The translations under genes and the position numbers were made by a program. From Bacteroidales bacterium (lineage in GTDB: Bacteria > Bacteroidota > Bacteroidia > Bacteroidales > UBA932): a stretch of 64,000 nucleotides of DNA. Of this stretch, positions 19,903-31,405 are shown one piece after another. The notes under the pieces were generated by a model that was given only the letters and a program-made list of their open reading frames with translations, ran no database searches and had not been told where the DNA came from. The number at the start of each line of letters is the position of its first letter. Position 1 is the stretch's first letter. The DNA is taken from positions 1 to 64,000 of the forward strand of contig JAQXOE010000002.1 in NCBI GenBank assembly GCA_029098505.1, in the 5' to 3' direction.

Positions 19903-21749
19903 CAGTTTTTGTCATTGAAAAGTTCAGCGAGATTGATCATCTGGTCAAGTTCAACGGCTTCAGGTATGTTCAAGAGTGTATCATCACCCTTGATTTTGTA
20001 GTATAGAGCCTTCTCCGGCTGTCTGTGCTCAAGAAGAGAACCTGAATCGACTATGGTGTTCCTGTTGACATCAATGGTTATTCTGATGGCATATTTGCCC
20101 GACTTCAAGTATGGAAAAGCAAGGGTGCAATCTTCGTCAATAACGTACGACCTTATGACATTGCTCTTCTTTTCGTCCATCAGGTCAATGATATACCTGT
20201 GTTCAACTCCGCTGAGTACCAGATTCAGACGGCTCAGTTTTTCATCGTTAGGCAGGGTAATCTTTACCTCCGAACTGTCATTGTAATAACCGTTTATGTC
20301 CCTGAATCCCCTGTGCGGGACTTTCAGTATGTAGTCGTAGCCTTGTTTTAGCGCTTCTTCAGGCATTATGGTGAAACGTCTGATATTCAATGAGTCAGGT
20401 ATGACATTGAACTTCATCTGGGTTTCCTGTTGCCTTGGATTTATTGAACGCAGCTTCAAGGAATCGAAAGCTTCGTTGATTATTGGATATTTGAACTCTA
20501 TGACATATCCGTATTGCTCGATGGTTTGAGGATTTGCTGTCACCTGATAAACGCAAAGCGTGTCCTCGTGCTTGATGTCCTTCTTGGAGCTCTTTGAAGC
20601 ACTTGTTTTCGCCTTGCTTGAATTCTTGGAACTGCCTTCTTCATCTTTTTGATAGTAAACCTTCAAATGTTCGACTTCAGCCTTTAGGCGGCCAAGGCTG
20701 TCCGTCTTCCTGTAATTCAGATACATATGGAGTGTATCAGGCATCTTTCTTCTGTCATTGACCCATACCTCAAGACTGTCACGGCGTACATTGAATTGGG
20801 TAATTAGCCTGTTGGCAGGTATTCCCTTGATCCATAGGGAGTCAATATGGGCATTGGGAGCCATGAAGGTGATATACGAGCTTCTTTCATCCACCCTCAC
20901 CTTCTTCATAACCTGCTGTTTTGATGGTTTCTCCTTGAAGAGGCTAAGTTCGTACTCTGCGTGACGCGCCAGACAGTTCAGGGTGTCCTTCATATCGTAT
21001 TTTACAAGCTCCGGCAAAGAGTCATTGACAACAGTCATCGGGCGTACGAGCGAATCTGCAAAGGCGACCAGTTCAAGTTCATCTGGGTCGTAGATATTGT
21101 TGTTGTTTCCGTCCTTGATGGCATAAAGCCTGTAAAGAGTGTCCTGGATGTTCCTGAGACTGAAAAAGCCCCAGTCGTCCGTTCTGACAGCAGCATAAGG
21201 TCTCTGCTTGAAAATAGCTGAGTCCGCGTGATCCTTGTAAAGCATCACGGTGGCCCCCTTCACGGGGTTCAGGGTGTTGCAGTCTCTTACTACTCCGGTA
21301 ATCATCAATGAATCAATGGTTTCCCCAGTGGAGAAGACATAGGTGAAGCCAGGGAACATATTGCCTTCATTATTGTCGGCTATTGCTCCGCTAAGGTCCA
21401 GAGTATAGGTGGTATTCGGCAGGAGGTCTTCAGGGAATGATACGATGACGGACTTACCTTTTACCTTACTCTTCGGAGGCTTGCTCTGAGGAGGGGACAG
21501 GAATATGTTGGAGGCAGTCTTTACTGTCACATACTCATTGAAGGTAAAAGCCAGTTCGACTCCACTAAGAGGAACGTTTGTGGAATAGTAGGCAGGGGAG
21601 ACCTTTACTATTACAGGAGGTATAGTATCCTTCACACCTCCTGAAGGAGCCTGAGTAGTATTCGCACAGGAATGGGAGAAGAGCGTGGAGATCAAGATGA
21701 ACGCCACGGGTATGATAGCTAAGTATTTGTCTATTAAACGCTTCATCAA
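19902..21749 (-). CDS. Ig-like domain-containing lipoprotein (Bacteroidota SbsA-Ig type)
   Basis: Lipobox-like SHSCANTTQAPSGG followed by KDTIPPVIVKVSPAYYSTNVPLSGVELAFTFNEYV. Confidence 0.75.
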   Translation of the reverse strand: MMKRLIDKYLAIIPVAFILISTLFSHSCANTTQAPSGGVKDTIPPVIVKVSPAYYSTNVPLSGVELAFTFNEYVTVKTASNIFLSPPQSKPPKSKVKGKSVIVSFPEDLLPNTTYTLDLSGAIADNNEGNMFPGFTYVFSTGETIDSLMITGVVRDCNTLNPVKGATVMLYKDHADSAIFKQRPYAAVRTDDWGFFSLRNIQDTLYRLYAIKDGNNNNIYDPDELELVAFADSLVRPMTVVNDSLPELVKYDMKDTLNCLARHAEYELSLFKEKPSKQQVMKKVRVDERSSYITFMAPNAHIDSLWIKGIPANRLITQFNVRRDSLEVWVNDRRKMPDTLHMYLNYRKTDSLGRLKAEVEHLKVYYQKDEEGSSKNSSKAKTSASKSSKKDIKHEDTLCVYQVTANPQTIEQYGYVIEFKYPIINEAFDSLKLRSINPRQQETQMKFNVIPDSLNIRRFTIMPEEALKQGYDYILKVPHRGFRDINGYYNDSSEVKITLPNDEKLSRLNLVLSGVEHRYIIDLMDEKKSNVIRSYVIDEDCTLAFPYLKSGKYAIRITIDVNRNTIVDSGSLLEHRQPEKALYYKIKGDDTLLNIPEAVELDQMINLAELFNDKN

Positions 21750-23950
21750 ATGTCTGTTCTTACAATTTTCTGTATGCCTTCCACTAATTTAAGGCTGTTT
21801 ATCACATCGTCGAGGGCACTTTTGTCATTGACCATCAACTCGATGTAGCCTTCGAAAATTCCGTCCTCTGCTCCTATGAAAACCTTTCTGATATTGACTC
21901 CGAGCACGTTGGAGATATAATTGGATATTTCGTTCAAAATACCCATACGGTCTATTCCCCTGAGGGAAATCCTTACAGGGAAGGACTGGGTAAGCCCGTT
22001 CATGTCCCAAGTTGGAGTCACCACATTCTCTCCAAATTTTGTCGCCTGCTTTTCAGCTATTGGACAACTCTTTTTATGGACTGTTATGGTACCTTCCTCC
22101 GAACGGAAACCAACGATAGGGTCTCCCGGGAGAGGACGGCAACATGGAGCGAGTACATATTCCTTGCCATCGACCACCTGACCCTGCTTCAGTTTGTAGC
22201 TTTCGTGCTTGATTACCTCCACCTTATGTTTTGGGAAGATATTCGAGAACATATCAGCTTGATCGACTAGCCCGAGTCCGATGCGGAAAAAGACCTCGTC
22301 CATATCGTTCAATTGAGTGTATTCCAGGACAAGTTGCATCACTTTGTTGGTATTGTTCAAGGATCTGTTCTTGAGCTCCTTGAAGTACTCTGAGCGGCCA
22401 ATCTCTATGAATTCTTCTCTTCTGTTCCTGAAGAAATCAATGACGAAGGTGCGTGCGTGACGTGTAACAAGGAATTTCAGCCACTCAACCTTAGGGCAGC
22501 CGTTCTTGGCTGTAATGATCTCAACCTGATCTCCGGACTTCAGAACATAGGAAAGAGGCACCAGCCTCATATTGGCCTTTGCGGCAATTGCCTTGAAGCC
22601 TATATGACTATGAATCATATACGCAAAATCCAGGGCCGTAGCGCCTTTCTGTATGGTTTTCTGCTCTCCCTTTGGAGTGAAAACGACGATATCAGTGCTG
22701 ATGAGGTCATTGTGAATGATATCCAGGAGTTCCAGAGAGTTTATGTCGGACGAGCATAGAACTTCTTTGACCTTTGACAGCCATTTATCCATCTCTGAGT
22801 CATTCTCTCCGGCAAAACCGTCCTGCTTATACGCCCAATGCGCTGCAATTCCCTTTTCGGCGATGTCATCCATTCTTTTGGAACGGATCTGAACCTCTAT
22901 CCATATGCCAATCTGGCTCATCAATGTACAATGCAAAGCCTCATAACCGTTTGATTTCGGGTGCTTTACCCAGTCCCTAACGCGGCTTGAATTGTATTTG
23001 TATATTCCGGTGATTATGGAGAAGATATGGTAGCACTGGTCACGTTCTGATTCCTTGGTATCGGTAGGCGGGGTAAAAATTATACGTACAGCATAGAGAT
23101 CATAGACTTGTTCGAAGTCAATGTTCTTTGTGCGCATCTTGTGCCAGATAGAGTATGGTGTTTTTATCCTCTTCTTAACCTGGAAGTTGAAGCCAGCCTT
23201 TGTAAGTGCCTCAGATATAGGTGCAATAAACTCATCTATCTTCTTGTCTTTATCTTCTACGTTGGCATCAATTCTGGCGCTGATTTCTTTATATGCTTCC
23301 GGCTCCTTGTACTTGAGCCAAATGTTTTCAAGCTCCGATTTCACCTCGTAGAAACCGAGACGGTGTGCAAGGGGAATAAAGATAAACATCGTCTCACTGA
23401 GTATCTTATCCCTCTTCCTCTCCGGCATGAACTCTATCGTACGACAATTGTGAAGTCTGTCCGCAAGTTTAATGAGCACGACTCTCACATCATCGTTAAG
23501 GGTAAGAAGGATACGCTTGAGGTTCTCCGCCTGAATACTCTCCAGACTGTTGAGCCTGCCGCTCTTCTTGTCCTCATTGTCAAGGACAGTCTTTATTTTG
23601 GTCAATCCATCAACGAGAGAGGCGATTTTCGGGCCGAACATACTGGCCAGGTCCTCGACCGTGTAGTCTGTATCCTCGACCACATCGTGAAGAAGAGCTG
23701 CTGTTATCGACTTGTAGCCCAGGCCAATGTTTACAATGACTATTCTTGCCACCTCGATAGGATGGAGTATATAAGGTTCACCTGAACGTCTGCGGACATT
23801 CTTATGAGCCTCATTGGCAAACTCGAAAGCCTTCTTGATTACGTTCAGCTCATCTTCGTTGGTACAACGCTTCTCCGCAAGCTCCAATAAGGATGCGTAT
23901 TCCTTGTTGATGATATAATAATCCTTCTGGGTAAACTGAGATATGCTCAT
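21746..23950 (-). CDS. Bifunctional (p)ppGpp synthetase/hydrolase (RelA/SpoT)
   Basis: HD domain (LHDVVEDTDYT), synthetase (RIKTPYSIWHKM, YDLYAVRIIF, ESLHC-like GYEALHCTL), TGS and ACT domains. Confidence 0.95.
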   Translation of the reverse strand: MSISQFTQKDYYIINKEYASLLELAEKRCTNEDELNVIKKAFEFANEAHKNVRRRSGEPYILHPIEVARIVIVNIGLGYKSITAALLHDVVEDTDYTVEDLASMFGPKIASLVDGLTKIKTVLDNEDKKSGRLNSLESIQAENLKRILLTLNDDVRVVLIKLADRLHNCRTIEFMPERKRDKILSETMFIFIPLAHRLGFYEVKSELENIWLKYKEPEAYKEISARIDANVEDKDKKIDEFIAPISEALTKAGFNFQVKKRIKTPYSIWHKMRTKNIDFEQVYDLYAVRIIFTPPTDTKESERDQCYHIFSIITGIYKYNSSRVRDWVKHPKSNGYEALHCTLMSQIGIWIEVQIRSKRMDDIAEKGIAAHWAYKQDGFAGENDSEMDKWLSKVKEVLCSSDINSLELLDIIHNDLISTDIVVFTPKGEQKTIQKGATALDFAYMIHSHIGFKAIAAKANMRLVPLSYVLKSGDQVEIITAKNGCPKVEWLKFLVTRHARTFVIDFFRNRREEFIEIGRSEYFKELKNRSLNNTNKVMQLVLEYTQLNDMDEVFFRIGLGLVDQADMFSNIFPKHKVEVIKHESYKLKQGQVVDGKEYVLAPCCRPLPGDPIVGFRSEEGTITVHKKSCPIAEKQATKFGENVVTPTWDMNGLTQSFPVRISLRGIDRMGILNEISNYISNVLGVNIRKVFIGAEDGIFEGYIELMVNDKSALDDVINSLKLVEGIQKIVRTDI

Positions 23951-24966
23951 TGTTTTGCCTCCTCTTCTGTAAATTCCTTTATTTCTTCCTTGATCCTGTC
24001 CCTGTAAGGTGTAAACTCACTGATTTTTCCTTCAGGAATATGGTAGGAATCTATATTTTGCATGCCGTAGCAGAGTTGTTCGCCATATATGATTATCTGC
24101 CAGCTGTAATTTGCCCACATTAGGAAGAGCGGAATGGCTGCGAGTGCTCCGTAAACTCCGTTCAAGCGACTCATAAATATCTGAGCCTCAAGATAGAGAT
24201 ACTGGAACACCACAAAAACAAATCCCGATACCACGGCTGACCAGAATGCATTTCTGTAATATACCTTTGTAGCAGGGATAAACTTGTACATTGCCGACAG
24301 GGTAAAGACGGTAATGACATACATTACAAGCCATCCCAAAATGGTCATTAGCACTGAAATCTCCTCAATATCGATGTTCATACCGACAAGACTCGTGAGG
24401 TTGGTGTACAGTACTATGCCAGTACCGAAAATCACTATCACAAGAGGGGATAGGAGCAACAATCCTATGTAGAACGAGAACCTCTTGTAAATCGACCTGT
24501 TGATTTTCTGTATTTTCCAGACATTGTTGAATACCCTTTCCACTTGGAACATAAGCCAGATAATGGTCCAGAAGAAGAAGAGGGCACTTATCAAACCCAC
24601 CCCACCTGATTGGGCGGTAGATATAATCACTTCTGCCTTATCCAGCAGGAAACCAATTACATCAGGGTAATTGGGCAATGCCGTATAGAGCAGTGAGGCA
24701 ATCTTTTCGTGATAGCCCAGTCCGTCGCCGACAGCAAAGATGAATGCGACGAAAGGCACAATCGCCAGAACCACGAAATAGCTTAGGGCCACACATTGAA
24801 AACCCATCCTGTTCACGGCAAATTCGTTGAGAGTAATGCGGGTAAGCTTTATGAATCTGACAAGGCTTCTCCTCGCTTTGGAAAAGTTCTCAACAGGCAA
24901 CTCCCAAAGCTGGTCCCCCAGAAGCCTCTTGGCTTCGATAAGAAATCTCTTCAGTTTCACGTTCAT
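23947..24966 (-). CDS. YihY/virulence factor BrkB family membrane protein
   Basis: Multi-TM; GVYGALAAIPLFLMWANYSWQIIIYGEQLCYG typical of the YihY family. Confidence 0.88.
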   Translation of the reverse strand: MNVKLKRFLIEAKRLLGDQLWELPVENFSKARRSLVRFIKLTRITLNEFAVNRMGFQCVALSYFVVLAIVPFVAFIFAVGDGLGYHEKIASLLYTALPNYPDVIGFLLDKAEVIISTAQSGGVGLISALFFFWTIIWLMFQVERVFNNVWKIQKINRSIYKRFSFYIGLLLLSPLVIVIFGTGIVLYTNLTSLVGMNIDIEEISVLMTILGWLVMYVITVFTLSAMYKFIPATKVYYRNAFWSAVVSGFVFVVFQYLYLEAQIFMSRLNGVYGALAAIPLFLMWANYSWQIIIYGEQLCYGMQNIDSYHIPEGKISEFTPYRDRIKEEIKEFTEEEAKQ

Positions 24967-24969
24967 ATC

Positions 24970-27117
<2,148 letters not shown>

Positions 27118-27192
27118 TTATTAGCTGACATAAAACACAAATTTAACGTTTTTTAATGACATACTGTAATTTAAAGCGACAAATAAACAAAA

Positions 27193-27232
27193 GAGGCTGA
27201 CTCAAAGTCGATACGACTTGTCAGTCAGCCTC
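27193..27232 (-). terminator. Intrinsic terminator downstream of the PPi-PFK gene
   Basis: GAGGCTGACT...AGTCAGCCTC 10-bp perfect outer stem plus inner AAGTCG/CGACTT, followed on the minus strand by CTTTTGTTTATTTG. Confidence 0.7.
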
Positions 27233-27252
27233 CCTAAAGAATTATTTCGGGC

Positions 27253-28899
27253 TTATGCCTGCTCGAGTTGAAGTGTTCTGGTAGTCTGGTCACAAACCTC
27301 TGAAGGTCCCCAATACTGGATAGGGCCAGGATACACATACGCGGTATTCTTCGCCCACTCCTCACGTTTGCTTGCAAAGAACTTGAAAGGAGCGCCGTCA
27401 AGCTCAACGAGAGCCTTGCGGATAACAGGCTTCATAGCTCCGTTTCTGCGCTCAAGATTCATCATCATAGTGATAGGCACACCGCCGGCAATCCACTCAG
27501 CTGCAGGAGCAGTGGTATTCTTTATGACTGACATATAGCCGGTCTTACCACAAGCAATGAGTCTTGAAGCATTGTAACCGAGTGAGTAGCAATAATCTGC
27601 ATCGTAATTAGAAGGAGCTGCGCAACGGCCTTCATAACCGAAGAAGTGATGCTGTGCAGCGAATTTGCCAACATACTTACCCTCCTCCTTCCAAGCTGCG
27701 AGCTTATTGGCAACCATTGCAGAAAGGAGCTTCTCGGTCTCAATGAGAGAAACCTGAACATTTCCGTGAGGGTCACGGTCGAGGCAGAGCTGACGCTCAA
27801 CATCGCTCGGAAGTGACTCGAGGACAGCGAGATTGTCAGCAGCAATGTGGCTCTTCACGAATGCAACCTGCTCATCCTTTGATGAAAATTCGCGGCTTTC
27901 GCCAGTTGCAGGGTCGGTGAGAACTTCATTGAGCTCAGCGATGAGTTTCTTGATTGCCGGGATGAACTCGATAAGACCTTCAGGAATAAGGACAGTACCG
28001 AAGTTGTTACCGTCAGCAGCGCGATCTGCTACAATCTTGGCAATATAGCTTACGACATCGTCGAGACTCATATTCTTCTGCTCAATCTCCTCAGAGATGA
28101 GGCAAGCGTTAGGCTGGGTCTCTAGAGCGCACTCAAGTGCAATATGTGATGCGGAGCGGCCCATAAGCTTGATGAAGTGCCAGTATTTGCGTGCTGAGTT
28201 ACAGTCTCGCTGGATATTGCCGATAAGCTCAGAATAGGTCTTGCAAGCAGTATCAAAGCCGAAAGAAGTCTCGATCTGATCGTTCTTAAGGTCACCGTCA
28301 ATGGTCTTAGGACAACCGATAACCTGAACACCGTAATTCTTTGCTGCATAGTACTCTGCGAGTACACAGGCATTAGTGTTGGAATCGTCACCGCCAATAA
28401 TTACGAGAGCCTTGATGCCAAGCTCGCGAAGTATTTCTATACCTTTCTCAAACTGCTCGGTCTTCTCAAGCTTGGTACGGCCTGAGCCGATGATGTCGAA
28501 ACCACCTGTATTGCGGTAATCATCAATAAGTTCATCGGTGAACTCGATGTATTTGTGGTCTACAAGACCGCCTGGGCCCATAAGGAAGCCATAAAGCTTG
28601 TTCTCTGGATTGAGGGATTTTACGCCATCATAAAGACCTGAGATGACATTGTGTCCACCAGGTGCCTGACCTCCTGAGAGTATGATACCTACATTGAACT
28701 TAGGGAGTTCTGCACTCTCGCCCTGTTCGAAAGTGATAACAGGCATTCCGTAAGTGTTAGGAAAGAGAGCCTTGATTTCATCCTGGTTTCCTACTGACTG
28801 GGTAGCTGAGCCTTCAACTGCCTTTACAGGTCCCAAAAGAGCCTTTGGAAGCTTTGGCTGATATGCAGCACGTGCGATCTGAAGATTTGATTTTGACAT
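27253..28899 (-). CDS. Diphosphate--fructose-6-phosphate 1-phosphotransferase (PPi-dependent PFK)
   Basis: ILSGGQAPGGHNVISG, IIGGDDSNTNACVLAEYY (GGDD rather than GGDG, suggesting PPi use), GCPKTIDGDLKN. Confidence 0.93.
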   Translation of the reverse strand: MSKSNLQIARAAYQPKLPKALLGPVKAVEGSATQSVGNQDEIKALFPNTYGMPVITFEQGESAELPKFNVGIILSGGQAPGGHNVISGLYDGVKSLNPENKLYGFLMGPGGLVDHKYIEFTDELIDDYRNTGGFDIIGSGRTKLEKTEQFEKGIEILRELGIKALVIIGGDDSNTNACVLAEYYAAKNYGVQVIGCPKTIDGDLKNDQIETSFGFDTACKTYSELIGNIQRDCNSARKYWHFIKLMGRSASHIALECALETQPNACLISEEIEQKNMSLDDVVSYIAKIVADRAADGNNFGTVLIPEGLIEFIPAIKKLIAELNEVLTDPATGESREFSSKDEQVAFVKSHIAADNLAVLESLPSDVERQLCLDRDPHGNVQVSLIETEKLLSAMVANKLAAWKEEGKYVGKFAAQHHFFGYEGRCAAPSNYDADYCYSLGYNASRLIACGKTGYMSVIKNTTAPAAEWIAGGVPITMMMNLERRNGAMKPVIRKALVELDGAPFKFFASKREEWAKNTAYVYPGPIQYWGPSEVCDQTTRTLQLEQA

Positions 28900-28960
28900 A
28901 ATGTATAAATAATGGTTTTTGAATTATCAAATCTGAATTCCCGTTTTTCCGAAAATCCCA

Positions 28961-28991
28961 CAAATTTACGAATTTGGGGGCAATCTTCAAA
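28961..28991 (-). promoter_or_regulatory. Predicted promoter of the PPi-PFK gene (TTTG-N19-TAAATTTG)
   Basis: Exact match to the Bacteroidota promoter consensus, ~60 bp upstream of the start codon. Confidence 0.65.
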
Positions 28992-29075
28992 GAATTGAAC
29001 GTGTAAAGTATTTATATTGGGCAAAAAGGCTTTTCTGCTTATTCATCATATCAAAAAGCTATATATTAAGTCATT

Positions 29076-29110
29076 TAACTTTTTTGTTATGTTTATTAAC
29101 AAATATGTTA
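29076..29110. repeat. Tandem-palindrome element, copy 2 (TAACTTTTTTGTTA-tgtttat-TAACAAATATGTTA)
   Basis: Direct read; 15/16 core bases, 21-bp spacing, between divergent PPi-PFK and GH13 genes. Confidence 0.75.
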
Positions 29111-29180
29111 CAACCAAAAATCGCTGTATGGAGAATGAAAAAGCCTCAAAATTTCAAGAATGAAAGTATATTTGCACATT

Positions 29181-30560
29181 ATGAAAAAGACCATTATTTA
29201 TCAAATGCTCCCAAGACTTTGGGGCAACGGCAAGTTCAGCGGCATTGATGATGCCTCCCTGGATTATTTCAGAAAATTGAGCATTTCACATCTTTGGTTT
29301 ACTGGTACAATCAGGCATTCCAGCGGAAAGGATTTCGTAAAGGGTGATCCCGGTTCACCATACTCAATAGCCGACTACTACGATGTTAACCCTTACCTTG
29401 CTGAATGCGAGTCCGACAGAATGAAAGAATTCTGTGATTTGGTGGACAGGACCCACAGACACGGCCTGAAGGTAATACTTGACTTCATCCCGAATCACGT
29501 AGGCCGAGATTACAGTGATGCTGTAGGTGGGATACCTCATAATCTTTACAGTGACTACGATTGGACTGATACATATAAGATAGATTACTCTCATCCAGAG
29601 ACCTGGAACAAGATGAAGGACATTCTGCTCTTCTGGGCAGGGAAGGGAGTGGACGGCTTCAGATGTGATATGGTTGAGCTTGTACCTCCTGAATTCCTGA
29701 AATGGGTAATTGAGGAAAGTAGGAAAAAATATCCCGATTTGCTCTTTGTAGCTGAAGTTTACAACAAGGACGGATACAAGCAATTCGTAAAGGAAGTGGG
29801 ATTTGACCTGCTTTATGACAAATCCGGACTCTATGATGTACTCAGAAGCATAGCGGCCGGGCAGGGAAGTGCCAGGGCCATAACCTGGAACTGGCAGTTT
29901 TTGCAGGATCTCCAGCCAAATATGCTGAACTTTCTTGAAAATCACGATGAGCAGCGCATTGCGTCCCCTTGGTTTACAGGCAGGGAACACAATGCTGCAT
30001 ACCTTTATGCATCCCTTGCCTTCAACACATCGGCGTTTATGCTGTATTTCGGGCAGGAAATAGGAACGACAGCATCAGAAGGACACGAGGGAAGGACAAG
30101 CATCTTCAACTGGTGCCGTCCGGAAGAATTGAAAATGCTAGATGATTATATCCACGGAAATAAGAGACTCAGCCGGGAAAAGGCCGCCGTTTTGAAGGAA
30201 TACAGGGAAGCTCTTGCCTTCGCTACAAAGGATGCTATCTCCTCAGGGCTGGTTTATGACCTTTGTTACTGCCAGAAAGCAGAAAATGGATTCAATTTTG
30301 ATAAAGACTTTGTATTCATCAGACATTCAGCAGATAAAACAAAAAGGTTAAAGCATAAAACATTTTTGTTGTATTTGAATTTTGGCGATAATGGGACCGG
30401 ATTTGGTACCAAAACCACAGGGGAAAAGCAGCGCAAAGTCAAAGTTCTAATCTCTCAGGACGCCATCTCCTATCTTGGACTTGAAGATGGCTCCGGACTT
30501 CAGTACGGAAGCATAGAAGTGGACATTGAGGATAACGGATGCAGCATTATCGAACTTTAG
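29181..30560 (+). CDS. GH13 alpha-amylase family glycoside hydrolase, probably cytoplasmic
   Basis: DFIPNHVGRDY, VDGFRCDMVELVP (nucleophile Asp), FVAEVYNK (acid/base Glu), LENHDEQRIAS. No signal peptide. Start taken at MKKTIIYQM. Confidence 0.88.
   Translation: MKKTIIYQMLPRLWGNGKFSGIDDASLDYFRKLSISHLWFTGTIRHSSGKDFVKGDPGSPYSIADYYDVNPYLAECESDRMKEFCDLVDRTHRHGLKVILDFIPNHVGRDYSDAVGGIPHNLYSDYDWTDTYKIDYSHPETWNKMKDILLFWAGKGVDGFRCDMVELVPPEFLKWVIEESRKKYPDLLFVAEVYNKDGYKQFVKEVGFDLLYDKSGLYDVLRSIAAGQGSARAITWNWQFLQDLQPNMLNFLENHDEQRIASPWFTGREHNAAYLYASLAFNTSAFMLYFGQEIGTTASEGHEGRTSIFNWCRPEELKMLDDYIHGNKRLSREKAAVLKEYREALAFATKDAISSGLVYDLCYCQKAENGFNFDKDFVFIRHSADKTKRLKHKTFLLYLNFGDNGTGFGTKTTGEKQRKVKVLISQDAISYLGLEDGSGLQYGSIEVDIEDNGCSIIEL
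30337..30371. repeat. Tandem-palindrome element, copy 3 (AAACAAAAAGGTTA-aagcata-AAACATTTTTGTTG), inside the GH13 gene
   Basis: Direct read; 15/16 core bases, 21-bp spacing. Confidence 0.65.
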
Positions 30561-30576
30561 TTCAAATTGCTCAGAC

Positions 30577-31317
30577 TCATTCAGGCAGGAAGCAGCGTCT
30601 GCGGAATTCGTAGACGCTGATAGCTGTTGCCATCGCAGCATTCAATGACTCCGAGCCGGCATCATCCATAGGATACGGCGGAATGAACAAACGGTCGGAA
30701 ACGAGACGGGACATCGCCTCGGATATGCCGTTGGATTCATTGCCAATGACTATCATACTGGCGCAGTTCTCGCCGGTCGCGAGATTTTGTGAGCAGATGT
30801 TATTTCCATCCAGGAAGGTGCCGTATACCTTACCCCCTGACTCCAATACAGCCCTTGCAGCACTCTCGAGGTCAACATATTTGAAGTCAACCCTGAATAT
30901 TGCCCCCATTGTAGCTTGAATCACTTTGGGATTGAATACCTCCACCGTATCACGGGTCGCGAGCACAGACTTGATGCCGAACCAGTCGGCTATCCTGATT
31001 ATTGTTCCCAGATTGCCCGGGTCGCGGATAGAGTCGAGAGCGAGATAGAGTCCCCGGGAGGCAGTGAAATTGCCATCATTGATGGTGGATGGCTTCCTGA
31101 CGAGGGCGAGAACAGGGGATGGGCTGGACAATTGGCTCATTCTCGACATTGCCTCTTCCCCGATTTCAGCTGTTCTGTAGAGTTTCACTATTTCGAAAGA
31201 GGATTTCAGAGCCTCGGCGACCATTTTTTCGCCTTCGACGACAAAAAGGCCAGTCTCGTCCCTGAACTTCTTCGAGGACAATGCCTTAATTGACTTTATT
31301 TCCTTGTTGGTAATCAT
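30577..31317 (-). CDS. TrmH/SpoU family RNA methyltransferase
   Basis: LFVVEGEKMVAEAL, LDSIRDPGNLGTIIRIADWFG, VIGNESNGIS, IPPYPMDDAGSESLNAAMATAISVYE. Confidence 0.92.
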   Translation of the reverse strand: MITNKEIKSIKALSSKKFRDETGLFVVEGEKMVAEALKSSFEIVKLYRTAEIGEEAMSRMSQLSSPSPVLALVRKPSTINDGNFTASRGLYLALDSIRDPGNLGTIIRIADWFGIKSVLATRDTVEVFNPKVIQATMGAIFRVDFKYVDLESAARAVLESGGKVYGTFLDGNNICSQNLATGENCASMIVIGNESNGISEAMSRLVSDRLFIPPYPMDDAGSESLNAAMATAISVYEFRRRCFLPE

Positions 31318-31405
31318 ATCGGCTGTTAATCAAGAATCGCAAATGTACATAATCTGAACGATTCTTTGAAAGAAAGTTTTATATTTGTGAAGTTATACTG
31401 TTACA

